Shown: positions 44,697-54,204 of the stretch, piece after piece
Position numbering within the stretch: the first letter of the stretch is position 1
Layout: each line of letters starts with the position of its first letter
Assembly: GCA_037624485.1 (NCBI GenBank)
Contig: JASJJC010000009.1
Coordinates: forward strand, 290,320 to 354,319
Length of the DNA stretch: 64,000 nt
Origin: JAFMKE01 sp037624485
GTDB taxonomy: Bacteria; Bacteroidota; Bacteroidia; Chitinophagales; UBA8649
Reading direction: 5' to 3'
Program-made: the position numbers and the translations under genes
Notes under the pieces: model-generated
Told to the model about the DNA's origin: nothing
What the model saw: only the letters and a program-made list of their open reading frames with translations
Databases searched by the model: none

Positions 44697-45428
44697 ATGA
44701 AACATCAATCATTAATTATCTTATTAATTATTGCTTATTCAGGTATTTTTGCTCAATCGCCCTATAATTTTAGTTTTGCAGTTGATATTCCTGTAATTAC
44801 TTTAGGAGCTGCTACTGCATTAGGTGGATTTATTCATGAGAGAAAAAGAGATGCACTGCAATTAGAAGATATCATGGATTTGGATAGGATGGATGTGGGT
44901 AAATTTGATCGGGGTGCGACATTTAATTGGAATCCAAAAGCGGCTCATTGGAGTGATGCCTTAATGTATGCCAGCATGGGAACTCCGCTACTGTTTTTAG
45001 CTGGTGAAAGAAGTCGAAAAGATTTTGGGACAATCGCTGCAATTTCTGCTGAAGTGTTTCTATTGAATACGGGAATTACTTATTTGACCAAAGAATTAGT
45101 TCAACGAAAAAGACCATATGTATACAATTCTGATGCTCCTTTAGAAAAGAAATTGGATAAAGGGTCAAGTCAATCATTCTTTAGTGGACACACTTCATCA
45201 GTTTCCTCTATGAGTTTTTCATTTGCCATGATGCATCAACACTATTATCCCAATTCTAAACTAAAGCCCTTGGTGTGGATTTTAGCTAGTGTTTTACCAA
45301 TGGCAACAGCAGTTTTAAGGGTTCGAGGAGGTAAGCATTTTTGGACGGATGTACTAATTGGATATGGAGCAGGCGCATCAATAGGAGTGGGTGTTCCGCT
45401 ATTGCATCGCATCAACTTTAAGAAATAG
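44697..45428 (+). CDS. PAP2-superfamily phosphatase
   Basis: A 243-residue membrane-associated phosphatase with a signal-like N-terminus (1-19). The three-part PAP2 signature is present: KRPYVYN (K-x6-RP-like), SFFSGHTSS (PSGH-like, catalytic His) and RVRGGKHFWTDVLIGYGAG (SR-x5-H-x3-D-like). Acts on a lipid phosphate or diphosphate outside the cytoplasm, for example phosphatidate, phosphatidylglycerol-P or undecaprenyl-PP. The 3' end overlaps the convergent transporter gene by 11 bases. Confidence 0.85.
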   Translation: MKHQSLIILLIIAYSGIFAQSPYNFSFAVDIPVITLGAATALGGFIHERKRDALQLEDIMDLDRMDVGKFDRGATFNWNPKAAHWSDALMYASMGTPLLFLAGERSRKDFGTIAAISAEVFLLNTGITYLTKELVQRKRPYVYNSDAPLEKKLDKGSSQSFFSGHTSSVSSMSFSFAMMHQHYYPNSKLKPLVWILASVLPMATAVLRVRGGKHFWTDVLIGYGAGASIGVGVPLLHRINFKK

Positions 45429-46137
45429 ACTCATTCTCCTTGTTCAAGTATCTGTTCAATCGATTAACAGTAATATATATTAGTGGGGTATCAATAATTG
45501 CGATACAGGCTTTAAAGATATATTGACCAATAATGATTTCTAAAGCTACTTTAGAGCTAATGGCTACTGAAGTGCCAGTGAATTTAGGATAAATCACTAG
45601 CGCAATGACAACAACAAGACTGGTGTCAATGAGTTGGCTAAGTATAGTCGAGCCATTGTTTCTTAACCATAAATGTTTGCCTTTGGTGAGTCTCCTCCAA
45701 AATTCAAATAACTGCACGTCAATATATTGAGCAGATAGGTATGCGATCATCGAACCAAACACAATACCCGGTGCAAGCCCAAAGACTGTATCGTATGACT
45801 GTCCATCCACGGGAGAGTTTTCCCAGATGGGTAACTTGATACTAAGCAAGATAATGAGCACCGTAAATACACTAACCAGAAATCCTGTTAGAACTAGCGT
45901 TTTTGCTCTTTTTTCTCCAAACACTTCAGAAATAACATCCGTGACTAAAAAGGTAATCGGGTATGCAATAATCCCAGAAGAAAGCGCCCAACTTATGCCT
46001 AAGAATGGAATTTCTAGTGTAAAAAATCTTCCCGCGATTAAGTTGGTCAGGACTAATGAGGCTATAAAAAAACCAGATAGAACAAGTAGGGCTTTTTCAC
46101 TTCTGCTTGCTTTTTCATCTCTTAGCGTATACTTCAT
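45418..46137 (-). CDS. yhhQ: Queuosine-precursor transporter (YhhQ/VUT family)
   Basis: A 239-residue six-helix inner-membrane protein of the VUT_1/YhhQ family, which imports 7-cyano-7-deazaguanine or preQ1 for queuosine salvage. Signatures: LVLTNLIAGRFF, SSGIIAYPITFLVTDVISEVFGEKRA and SMIAYLSAQYIDVQLFEFWRR, with the C-terminal LRNNGSTILSQLIDT that is strongly conserved. Length is normal. A second tRNA-wobble-related gene in the window alongside mnmD and trhO. Confidence 0.9.
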   Translation of the reverse strand: MKYTLRDEKASRSEKALLVLSGFFIASLVLTNLIAGRFFTLEIPFLGISWALSSGIIAYPITFLVTDVISEVFGEKRAKTLVLTGFLVSVFTVLIILLSIKLPIWENSPVDGQSYDTVFGLAPGIVFGSMIAYLSAQYIDVQLFEFWRRLTKGKHLWLRNNGSTILSQLIDTSLVVVIALVIYPKFTGTSVAISSKVALEIIIGQYIFKACIAIIDTPLIYITVNRLNRYLNKENESIS

Positions 46138-46150
46138 ACGACGAAACTAG

Positions 46151-47029
46151 CTAAAAATCATCAAATGTAGTTGTTGGTTTAACTTCTGGCTCATTTTCTT
46201 GAAGAGGTCGGGAATACCAGGTCCATTCTGCTAAAAATCGATCTTCGATAATATTCAAATCGTTAGCGGCAGATTTTGAAATTTTTATAGCAATGTTTTT
46301 ATCTGCATCTTTTGATGAAACAGGTCCTACAACCTTCAGGTAAATTACCTTATTGTTCATCAAGTTCCGCACTTTGATGATTTGCTCTGCAGTGATATTG
46401 TTTACCATGGCAAGATAAGCTCCACTGCTACTTCCATCTAGATAATTTCCTATTCCTTTATCTTGGTTTATTTGATAACCCCCGGCGTCATAGCTATCAA
46501 ACAATTGTTTGTATAATAATACGTCCTCATTAAACTCCTGCTTATTAGGTTTTTCTTTTTTATTTTCTTTTTCGGAATCTACTCCAGTTATCTCTTTTGG
46601 GTTTATATAGATGGCTTCATTGTTTACATCAAGCTTTTGGACTTTTAATTCTTGACCTATGTCAATACTTGCATTTTCTAAATTATTTAAGCGAATTAAC
46701 TCGGTTATCTCAATTTTATACATCTGAGAGATAGAGAATAGGGTCTCCTTTGTTTTGATGACATGGATTTTATATGCACTGTCATCAAGTTTAGTAGGCT
46801 CGTTTTTGACTGGAATGACTAGAATCTGCGTTGGTTTAATGATTAAATCATCTTCGATAACAGGATTTGATTTTCTTAAATCATCAATACTTAAATCGTA
46901 TTTCTTTGAAATAAAATAAAGTGTTTGACCAGGCTCGACTTTATGTGACATTTCTTCTGTAACCATTTGCGCAATCGCACTAAATGAAAAGAAACAAACT
47001 GCGAATAATAAACTCAATTTTGCTTTCAT
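46151..47029 (-). CDS. Exported LysM protein with RlpA-like C-terminus
   Basis: A 292-residue cell-wall-associated protein. Signal peptide (1-20), two LysM modules (about 28-72, HKVEPGQTLYFISKKYDLS; about 87-131, HVIKTKETLFSISQMYKIE), a Lys/Glu-rich linker (about 150-170), then a double-psi beta-barrel-like domain (about 185-275, SSGAYLAMVNNITAEQIIKVRNLMN and YLKVVGPV) resembling RlpA/septal peptidoglycan-binding proteins. Probably binds peptidoglycan; lytic activity is uncertain. Divergent from nfeD. Confidence 0.82.
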   Translation of the reverse strand: MKAKLSLLFAVCFFSFSAIAQMVTEEMSHKVEPGQTLYFISKKYDLSIDDLRKSNPVIEDDLIIKPTQILVIPVKNEPTKLDDSAYKIHVIKTKETLFSISQMYKIEITELIRLNNLENASIDIGQELKVQKLDVNNEAIYINPKEITGVDSEKENKKEKPNKQEFNEDVLLYKQLFDSYDAGGYQINQDKGIGNYLDGSSSGAYLAMVNNITAEQIIKVRNLMNNKVIYLKVVGPVSSKDADKNIAIKISKSAANDLNIIEDRFLAEWTWYSRPLQENEPEVKPTTTFDDF

Positions 47030-47045
47030 AAACTCAAGATTTACT

Positions 47046-47062
47046 TATTTTTGTTAAATATA
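47046..47062. promoter_or_regulatory. Divergent promoter region between lysM-protein gene and nfeD
   Basis: Plus-strand -7 TATTTTTG (47046-47053) lies 44 bases before the nfeD ATG. Minus-strand TATATTTA (47055-47062) lies 25 bases before the LysM gene ATG. The two elements nearly touch, so the two genes may compete for RNA polymerase. Confidence 0.35.
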
Positions 47063-47097
47063 TTCCAATATCGTACCATAATTATGAAATTGCACAA

Positions 47098-48510
47098 ATG
47101 AAATATCCACCTTATCTAGTATTAACGTATATTTTAATGAGCATGGTATCTGGATATGCTCAAAATACAGACTCATTAGTTTCTACAGATACTCTTCTGC
47201 AAGACAATGGTATAGAAGATCAAAAATTAGATAATCAACTTGTATATCTTTTTGAAATCCATGATGAGATTGGTCCAGGTGCTACTCGAATAACGCAAAG
47301 TGCCATTGAAGAAGCAATCAATCAAAATGTTGATTATTTGGTTTTAGACCTTAATACTTATGGTGGTTTGGTAACGGATGCTGACAGCATAAGGACTAAG
47401 CTGATGCAATGTCCAATTCCTTCAATAGTATTTATTCGTAATAACGCAGCTAGTGCTGGAGCGCTCATCTCTATTGCATGCGACAGTATCTATATGCAAA
47501 CGGGAAGCACTATTGGTGCGGCTGCAGTTGTGCGTGAGGACGGCTCATATGCTGAAGAAAAGTATCAATCTTACATGCGGAATAAAATGCGCGCTACAGC
47601 GGAGGCTGGTAATAGGGAGCCAGATATTGCAGAAGGCATGGTGAACCCTAATATAACAATTAAGGGAGTAACTAAGGAAGGAGAAATCATAACTTTTACT
47701 GTAGAGGATGCACTTAAGAATGGATATTGCGAGGGTAAAGCGGAAAGTTTGGAGGAAGTATATGATTTAATGGGCCTAGAGAATCCTGAAATTATTAAAC
47801 ATAAGGTTTCAAGTACAGAAAAGGTTATTCAATTTTTGGTTAATCCAGCGGTGTCTGGTGTGCTGCTTTTACTTTTATTGGGTGGGATATATTTTGAATT
47901 ACAATCCCCTGGAATAGGATTTCCATTGGCTGCTTCGGTACTTGCGGCAATATTGTATTTTGCGCCACTTTATCTGGAAGGTTTTGCAGCAAACTGGGAA
48001 GTTGTTTTATTCGCAGCAGGTATTGGCTTAATCATCGCGGAAGTATTTTTCATTCCTGGATTTGGGGTAGCAGGTATTGCTGGAATTGCCGCCGTTATAA
48101 TTAGCTTGGCTCTAGCCTTATTAAAGAATATTGATGGATTTGATTTTACATTTGTTCCTGCTTCAGAAATTGGCGCAGCTTTTTTAATGGTTTCTAGCGT
48201 TATGGTCTTTGGGGTCCTCTTACTGATATTTACGAGCAACAATATGGCCAATACGGGACTATTCAAGCGGCTTATGCTAGCAACTGAGCAGCACAAAGAG
48301 GAAGGGTTTGTTATTAGTTCATTTTCTGAGAAAATACTTGAAGGCAAAGAGGGCGTTGTTCTTGCAGACTTGCGACCAGCGGGTAAAATTGAAATTGACG
48401 ATGAGCAATATGATGCTCAAAGTGATGGAGAGTATTTATTGCATGGTACGAAGGTTAAAGTAATAAAGCAACAAGGCGCCTACCTGATTGTTAAAGCGGT
48501 AAGAGCTTAA
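47098..48510 (+). CDS. Long NfeD-family protein (ClpP-like serine protease + NfeD)
   Basis: A 470-residue membrane protein. Signal peptide (1-22); ClpP/SppA-like protease domain (about 45-245) with catalytic S119 in RNNAASAGALISIAC and a Lys nearby (K163 or a neighbour) for a Ser-Lys dyad; four to five TM helices (about 250-390); C-terminal OB-fold NfeD domain (about 410-470, GKEGVVLADLRPAGKIEIDD). This is NfeD1b/long form, associated with membrane quality control and with stomatin-like partners. No stomatin gene is adjacent; kdsB overlaps its stop (TAATG). Confidence 0.88.
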   Translation: MKYPPYLVLTYILMSMVSGYAQNTDSLVSTDTLLQDNGIEDQKLDNQLVYLFEIHDEIGPGATRITQSAIEEAINQNVDYLVLDLNTYGGLVTDADSIRTKLMQCPIPSIVFIRNNAASAGALISIACDSIYMQTGSTIGAAAVVREDGSYAEEKYQSYMRNKMRATAEAGNREPDIAEGMVNPNITIKGVTKEGEIITFTVEDALKNGYCEGKAESLEEVYDLMGLENPEIIKHKVSSTEKVIQFLVNPAVSGVLLLLLLGGIYFELQSPGIGFPLAASVLAAILYFAPLYLEGFAANWEVVLFAAGIGLIIAEVFFIPGFGVAGIAGIAAVIISLALALLKNIDGFDFTFVPASEIGAAFLMVSSVMVFGVLLLIFTSNNMANTGLFKRLMLATEQHKEEGFVISSFSEKILEGKEGVVLADLRPAGKIEIDDEQYDAQSDGEYLLHGTKVKVIKQQGAYLIVKAVRA

Positions 48511-49235
48511 TGGAAGTAATTGGTGTCATACCCGCTCGCATGTCTTCAACTCGGTTTCCGGGCAAGCCTTTAGTGGATATCGGAGGGAAGTCTATGATAC
48601 GAAGAGTGTATGAACAAGCGGTAAAATCTGAAGTTTTGGATGCTGTTTATGTCGCTACGGATAACAAAGAAATTGCAGATGAGGTGGAAAGCTTTGGGGG
48701 TTTAGTTCAAATGACTGCGGATTCCCATCAAAATGGAACGTCTCGTTGTGCTGAATTGGTGAGTAATTTAACTACTCAACCGAAAATAGTGGTTAATATT
48801 CAAGGAGATGAACCCTTTTTCAATCCTAATGATCTAAATACCTTAATCGCCTGCTTCAAGCAAAAGGATGTACAAATTGCTAGCCTTGCAAAACATATTG
48901 AGCATGTCGATGAAGTGGAAATTGCTACTGTGGTGAAGGTCGTTTTTGATGCAGATAAGAAGGCTTTATACTTTTCAAGAGCACCGATTCCCTTTCAAAG
49001 GGAAGCTTCTTCTTCGGTGTATTATAAGCACATTGGTTTATATGCCTATCGCACAGGTGTCTTAAATGAAATTGTAAAATTACCCAGATCACCTTTAGAA
49101 AGAATTGAAAATTTGGAACAGTTGCGCTGGCTAGAGAATGGATATAATATCCATTTAGGGTTTACTAATCATGACAGCAATTCTGTAGATACGCCAGAAG
49201 ATTTAGCAGGCATCATTAAACAATATAATTTGTAA
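48510..49235 (+). CDS. kdsB: Kdo cytidylyltransferase KdsB
   Basis: A 241-residue nucleotidyltransferase making CMP-Kdo for LPS core/lipid A assembly. N-terminal IPARMSSTRFPGKPL, then NGTSRCAELV, NIQGDEPFFNP, KALYFSRAPIPFQR and YKHIGLYAYR are the KdsB signature set. Length is normal. Starts in the stop of nfeD (TAATG) and is followed 2 bases later by menA. Works downstream of KdsC (encoded at 14618). Confidence 0.95.
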   Translation: MEVIGVIPARMSSTRFPGKPLVDIGGKSMIRRVYEQAVKSEVLDAVYVATDNKEIADEVESFGGLVQMTADSHQNGTSRCAELVSNLTTQPKIVVNIQGDEPFFNPNDLNTLIACFKQKDVQIASLAKHIEHVDEVEIATVVKVVFDADKKALYFSRAPIPFQREASSSVYYKHIGLYAYRTGVLNEIVKLPRSPLERIENLEQLRWLENGYNIHLGFTNHDSNSVDTPEDLAGIIKQYNL

Positions 49236-49237
49236 AT

Positions 49238-50137
49238 ATGGATTTAAAGGTCTGGATTTCAGCTGCTCGTTTGAGAACATTGCCCTTAGCACTATCCAGC
49301 ATTTTGTTTGGGACAGCTGCAGCTATTTATCACGGATTTTTTACTTGGCAAATTTTCACTTTGGCACTTTTAACAACTATTTGCTTGCAAGTTTTGTCTA
49401 ATTATGCCAATGACTACGGCGATGCAATATCAGGAAAAGATAATGAAGAGCGAATAGGGCCTTCGAGAGCAGTTTATAGTGGAGAAATATCAAAAAAATC
49501 GATGCTAAATGCAGTAGTACTTTTTTCCTTTTTATCACTGCTAAGTGGTCTTGCTTTATTGTTCTTAGCATTTCGAGAAAATTGGGTTTATCTTTTAATT
49601 TTCCTACTCATTGGCATTGCTGCAATTGCTGCAGCAATAACCTACACGATGGGCGAAAAACCCTATGGATATAATGGCTTAGGAGATGTTTTTGTTTTTT
49701 TATTTTTTGGGTTGGTTGGTGTTATTGGAAGTTTTTTCCTTTTCAGTAAGAGCCTTGAAATAACCGTGATCCTTCCTGCTGTAAGCGCTGGTTTGTTGTC
49801 AGTAGCGGTTCTCAATTTCAATAATATGCGTGATATCGAGAATGATGCCAGGACAGGTAAACGAACTTTTGCGGTGCGCATTGGATTACAAGGTGCTAAG
49901 CAATACCAATACTTGTTGGTTGTATCCGCTTTCTTGAGTTTGATTGCATTTGCCTTATTTGAAAAATTCCGGCTTCAGCAATATCTTTTTTTACTCTTGA
50001 TGCCCTTATTTGCTCAAATGATTAAATCCATGATCAAAATCAATAAACCTGCAGAATTTGACCCATTTTTGAAGAAAACAGCTTTAGGAACATTTGGCTT
50101 GTCTATTTTATTTTTACTAAGTGTTTTAATTGGATAA
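49238..50137 (+). CDS. menA: 1,4-dihydroxy-2-naphthoate polyprenyltransferase MenA
   Basis: A 299-residue integral-membrane UbiA-family prenyltransferase that attaches the isoprenoid tail in menaquinone synthesis. First Asp-rich motif NYANDYGDAISGKDNEE (ND-x-x-D type with GPSRAVYSG after it) and second NFNNMRDIENDARTGKRT; about eight TM helices. Length is normal. The downstream menC start overlaps the stop by 8 bases, so the pair is coupled. Confidence 0.95.
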   Translation: MDLKVWISAARLRTLPLALSSILFGTAAAIYHGFFTWQIFTLALLTTICLQVLSNYANDYGDAISGKDNEERIGPSRAVYSGEISKKSMLNAVVLFSFLSLLSGLALLFLAFRENWVYLLIFLLIGIAAIAAAITYTMGEKPYGYNGLGDVFVFLFFGLVGVIGSFFLFSKSLEITVILPAVSAGLLSVAVLNFNNMRDIENDARTGKRTFAVRIGLQGAKQYQYLLVVSAFLSLIAFALFEKFRLQQYLFLLLMPLFAQMIKSMIKINKPAEFDPFLKKTALGTFGLSILFLLSVLIG

Positions 50138-51155
50138 AGTGAAGGCTTACTTTGAAAAATACCTGTTAGAATTTAAGCGGCCTAGTGGCACCTCTAGAGG
50201 AGTTTTGCGAACAAAATCAACATACTTTATTACCGTTACTGATGGTTTGCGTTCTGCCACAGGGGAGGCTGCCTTGTTCCGTGGTTTGAGCTTTGACGAT
50301 AGCGTTGATTATGAGGATATCTTACAAGATGTCTGTGATCGAATAGACGATTTCGCAGCAAATTATCATGAGGAATTGAAGGCATATCCTAGTATTGTAT
50401 TCGGTCTAGATCAGGTCTTTCTTAAATTGCAAAATCAATCGTCTTTTTGTTTTGAAAATAGTTTTACAGCAGGGGAGTTTGGAATACCAATTAATGGATT
50501 GATATGGATGGGTGATGAAGGATTTATGCACAATCAGATAGCCGCTAAATTAGCACAGGGATTTCGATGCCTGAAGTTGAAAATTGGAGCTTTAGATTTC
50601 AATAAAGAGATCGGTTTATTGGAAAGTTTAAGACAAAAATATACTAGCGACCAGTTGGAGCTGCGTGTAGATGCTAATGGGGCATTCTCTCCAGCTGAAG
50701 CTATGAATAAACTTGAACGATTAACAAGCTTAGATATACATTCTATCGAGCAGCCTATTCGCGCGGGACAGTTTGACCAAATGGCAAATTTATGCAGATA
50801 TTCTCCTTTGGATATTGCATTGGATGAGGAGTTGATTGGTCTAAGCCATATTGAAGATAAACGTCGATTATTGCATCAAATACGTCCGGCGTATATAATT
50901 TTAAAGCCGGCTTTACTTGGCGGATTTAAGTCTTGTGATGAATGGATTACTTTGGCAGAGCAGTTGGACATCGCTTGGTGGATTACTTCAGCCTTAGAAA
51001 GTAATATCGGTCTAGAAGCAATAGCACAATATACTGCAAGTAAACATACAAAAATGTATCAGGGGCTTGGCACTGGACAACTATTTTCAAATAATGTTTC
51101 TAGCCATTTGGAGATTATAAATGCAAAACTTTGGTTTACTAAAAGTGTACGTTAA
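50130..51155 (+). CDS. menC: o-succinylbenzoate synthase MenC
   Basis: A 341-residue enolase-superfamily enzyme converting SHCHC to o-succinylbenzoate in menaquinone synthesis. Catalytic set: LKLKIG (K-x-K), VDANGAF (D), IEQP (E), ALDEELIG (D-E) and ILKPALLGGF (K). Starts at a TTG inside the end of menA; there is no alternative ATG before the conserved N-terminus (FKRPSGTSRGVL). The TTG probably relies on translational coupling to menA. Confidence 0.92.
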   Translation: MDKVKAYFEKYLLEFKRPSGTSRGVLRTKSTYFITVTDGLRSATGEAALFRGLSFDDSVDYEDILQDVCDRIDDFAANYHEELKAYPSIVFGLDQVFLKLQNQSSFCFENSFTAGEFGIPINGLIWMGDEGFMHNQIAAKLAQGFRCLKLKIGALDFNKEIGLLESLRQKYTSDQLELRVDANGAFSPAEAMNKLERLTSLDIHSIEQPIRAGQFDQMANLCRYSPLDIALDEELIGLSHIEDKRRLLHQIRPAYIILKPALLGGFKSCDEWITLAEQLDIAWWITSALESNIGLEAIAQYTASKHTKMYQGLGTGQLFSNNVSSHLEIINAKLWFTKSVR

Positions 51156-51179
51156 TTTTAAATATCAAAATCTTTAACG

Positions 51180-52301
51180 ATGAATTCAAAACGCTTAATA
51201 GAAGTTATTCAAGTATTCTTTAAATTAGGGCTTATTGCTTTTGGTGGTCCTGCGGCACATGTGGCTATGATGGATAAGGAGATTGTCCAAAAACGCAAGT
51301 GGTTAAGTCGCGAACATTTTTTAGATTTAATGGGGGCTACAAATTTAATTCCAGGCCCAAATTCCACAGAAATGACTATGCATTGCGGTTATGAAAGGGC
51401 CGGAGTTTTAGGCCTATTTGCAGCAGGGATTAGCTTTATTTTACCTGCAGTTTCTATTACTTTAGTCTTTGCTTATTTATATGTTGAATATGGTCAATTG
51501 CCGCAAGTTGAGCCATTTATTATGGGTATTAAGCCTGCCGTATTAGCTATTATTGCAGCTGCTGTGCTCAAATTAGGTAAGAAAGCATGGAAGAATTGGC
51601 AACTAGGGATTTTAGGATTAGGGGTGCTGATTGCGAGTTTACTTGGCACAAATGAAATAATTGCGCTTCTATGTGCGGGTGTAGTAGGTGCTTTATTTTT
51701 TTATTTCCAAGAAAGAAATGGGCAAGAAAAGGCAATGTGGTTGATCCCTTTTATAAGCCTTAACGCGGGTTCGGTTAATCTTGAGAATGGGAAGGTCTTT
51801 TTAAGTTTTCTAAAAGTGGGGGCCATTTTATATGGGAGTGGATATGTATTGTTTGCCTATTTGGATGCTGAGCTTGTAAGTACAGGGCTCCTTACCAGAG
51901 GCGAGTTGATTGATGCTATTGCAGTTGGTCAGTTTACTCCAGGACCCGTCCTGTCAACAGCCACGTTTATTGGATACCAGCTCGGGGGTTTTGGAGGGGC
52001 AATTAGCGCAACTGTGGGGATTTTTCTTCCTTCATTTTTGTTTGTTTGGCTACTGAACCCTTTGGTAAGTAAAATGAGGCAATCACGTTTATTAAGTCAC
52101 TTTTTAGATAGCGTGAATATGTCCGCTGTTGCTATTATGTTAGCGGTTCTTCTTGTTATGGGAAAGGAAAGTGTTGTAAACTGGCAAACTATGTTGATCG
52201 CCGTGATGAGTTTTGTATACACCTTCGCTTATAAAAAATCGAATGCGATTATAACTGTTCTAGGTGGGGCTGTTTTAGGTTTTCTGCTTAGTTTAATATA
52301 A
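51180..52301 (+). CDS. chrA: Chromate transporter family protein ChrA
   Basis: A 373-residue inner-membrane protein of the CHR family, long two-domain form. The two homologous halves show FKLGLIAFGGPAAHVAMM...LGATNLIPGPNSTEMTM and FLKVGAILYGSGYVLFAYL...VGQFTPGPVLSTATF (the GGP and PGP motifs). About ten TM helices. Known members efflux chromate coupled to protons; many environmental homologues have untested substrates. Ends at a bidirectional hairpin terminator. Confidence 0.88.
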   Translation: MNSKRLIEVIQVFFKLGLIAFGGPAAHVAMMDKEIVQKRKWLSREHFLDLMGATNLIPGPNSTEMTMHCGYERAGVLGLFAAGISFILPAVSITLVFAYLYVEYGQLPQVEPFIMGIKPAVLAIIAAAVLKLGKKAWKNWQLGILGLGVLIASLLGTNEIIALLCAGVVGALFFYFQERNGQEKAMWLIPFISLNAGSVNLENGKVFLSFLKVGAILYGSGYVLFAYLDAELVSTGLLTRGELIDAIAVGQFTPGPVLSTATFIGYQLGGFGGAISATVGIFLPSFLFVWLLNPLVSKMRQSRLLSHFLDSVNMSAVAIMLAVLLVMGKESVVNWQTMLIAVMSFVYTFAYKKSNAIITVLGGAVLGFLLSLI

Positions 52302-52332
52302 AAAAGGGGAGACAAGAAGCTCCCCCTTTTAC
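52301..52332. terminator. Bidirectional terminator between chrA and the T9SS protein gene
   Basis: AAAAAGGGGAG / CTCCCCCTTTT with an 8-base loop and T-runs on both strands, placed between two convergent genes. Confidence 0.8.
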
Positions 52333-52347
52333 TAGACTACAAGTGTC

Positions 52348-54111
52348 TTATTTCTTCACAATTTTTAAGTAAGTATGCTTGTTAGCTGATGTTAACTGAA
52401 CAATATAAATTCCTGGACTTAAATTGTTTATACTTGCTTGGATAAATAAAGTATTTTCATAGTGTTTTTCAAGCTGGGCACTACCATTTAAATCAAAAAC
52501 TGACAGTTGAATGTTTTGCTTAAGCGAGCTAAACTCTATATTCAGCAGATCATTACATGGATTTGGATAATAAATTAGATTTGGATCAAGTGCATTATCC
52601 TTAATTCCCGTCTGAATCGTATCACAATCAACTAAAGTGAGTATCAAGGATGCTATGGTGGAGCAGGTATTTGAGTCTGCGACTGATAAAGTAATGGTAT
52701 TGTCTCCAATGCTTAACGTGTTTGCGTCCAATGTAAGTGTTTGGTCGGTAGAGTTGTCAGACCAAACATATGAAGCAAATACTCCTGCATCAAGTGTTAT
52801 TGAAGTATCTGCACACAGAGCTAAAGATCCTGGCCAATTTATAACAGGCAAGTCATAAACTTCTAGTAACAAACCATCCGTTGCTTCACAGTTATCACTA
52901 TTCGTGACAACAACTGAATATAGACCTTCTGTAAACGCGGTGATAGATTGCGAAGACTCATTTGAACTCCAATTGTAGCTTGAATGAATTCCTGCATCAA
53001 AACTCACGCTATCCCCATCACAAATAGAAACAAGGTCTGGACCTAGATCAAGAATAGGATTCGCTGCAGTAGTTATTACAATTTCTCCACTACCTTCACA
53101 TCCAATAATGTCTTCTACTGTTACCGAAAATGTATCGGCAACATCAACATTAACTATTTGACTTGACTCTCCAGTGCTCCAATCGAAAATTGAGTAATCT
53201 CCTGCATTAAGATTAAGGCTTTGTCCCGAACATAGGGTCGTATCGTTTCCAAGATCCACAATTGGCAGAGGATTGAAGTTGACATTAATTGTATCCGATC
53301 CTTTACATCCGTTCACATCGGTTACCTCAACATAATAGGTGTTGCTCGACGAGACAATTATTGAAGGGGAATTGTTAGCGAAGAAACTCCAATCATAGTC
53401 AGGATATCCTGCTGCTACGGATAACACTTCACTTTCATTAACACAGGACTCAATATCAACACCTAAGTTGGGCGTTGGTTTTGCAAAAACGTTTACCATC
53501 AATTCACTAGAATCTGAACATGTGCCATCGGTTACGACAAGCTTAATCATGTAACCACCTGGTATATCTTGGTAATAACTAAAATCAGTGCCAGTGGATT
53601 GTATTATATCATTTACAAACCAGTTCTGACCAATACTTCCTGTACTTGTATTAGTGAAATTGAAAGTATCTTGATTTGAGACACAAGCAGCTGTTAGGTT
53701 TTGGGTAAATGATGGTGTTGCGGGACAGCATGAAGCGACGTTCATGGTTGTACTCGAGAAGTTCTGTTGCACACCATCTAAATAAGTTCTTACTTCCACG
53801 GTATTAACACCAGGAGGAAGAGAGGTGAAGGTGAATGGTTCTTGAATAAAGGCCAGTGCACCCAAACAGATAGGACCAGCAGATGCCCAATTTAAATTTA
53901 ACAATAAGGTGTTTCCAATTATTGATTGAGTAGGAGCTTGATAAGAATAATTGATGCACAACTGAGTAGCATTGACCGTAATCGTAGCACCAGAACAACT
54001 AAGAACGGGTCCTGCTGGTATATTGATCTGGCTAATAGATTGTGCATTTATTTGATTATTCGTCAAGGCAAAAGTTCCCCAAAAAATAAGCGCTAATAAT
54101 TTTTTCATCAT
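52348..54111 (-). CDS. Exported PKD/Ig-repeat protein with T9SS tail
   Basis: A 587-residue secreted protein. Signal peptide (1-23), an N-terminal beta domain (about 25-130), a PKD-like region (about 130-205, TFNFTNTSTGSIGQNWFVND), then four related Ig-like modules of about 70-75 residues whose repeated core is WSTGESSQIVNV / WSSNESSQSITA / WSDNSTDQTLTL preceded by a D-x-G-D/LDAG loop, and a type A T9SS domain (about 515-587, YYPNPCNDLLNIEF). Likely a surface adhesin or matrix protein; ligand unknown. Confidence 0.8.
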   Translation of the reverse strand: MMKKLLALIFWGTFALTNNQINAQSISQINIPAGPVLSCSGATITVNATQLCINYSYQAPTQSIIGNTLLLNLNWASAGPICLGALAFIQEPFTFTSLPPGVNTVEVRTYLDGVQQNFSSTTMNVASCCPATPSFTQNLTAACVSNQDTFNFTNTSTGSIGQNWFVNDIIQSTGTDFSYYQDIPGGYMIKLVVTDGTCSDSSELMVNVFAKPTPNLGVDIESCVNESEVLSVAAGYPDYDWSFFANNSPSIIVSSSNTYYVEVTDVNGCKGSDTINVNFNPLPIVDLGNDTTLCSGQSLNLNAGDYSIFDWSTGESSQIVNVDVADTFSVTVEDIIGCEGSGEIVITTAANPILDLGPDLVSICDGDSVSFDAGIHSSYNWSSNESSQSITAFTEGLYSVVVTNSDNCEATDGLLLEVYDLPVINWPGSLALCADTSITLDAGVFASYVWSDNSTDQTLTLDANTLSIGDNTITLSVADSNTCSTIASLILTLVDCDTIQTGIKDNALDPNLIYYPNPCNDLLNIEFSSLKQNIQLSVFDLNGSAQLEKHYENTLFIQASINNLSPGIYIVQLTSANKHTYLKIVKK

Positions 54112-54154
54112 TAATTTAAATTTACTTGTTGTAAATATAGCTAATTAAGTCAAA

Positions 54155-54184
54155 AATAAGGGGCGCAATTATGCGCCCCTTATT
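54155..54184 (-). terminator. Terminator of sucC
   Basis: A 13-base perfect stem AATAAGGGGCGCA / TGCGCCCCTTATT with a 4-base loop, followed on the minus strand by TTTTTG. It lies 21 bases beyond the sucC stop. Confidence 0.85.
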
Positions 54185-54204
54185 ACGATCAAAAAGTTAT
54201 TTTT

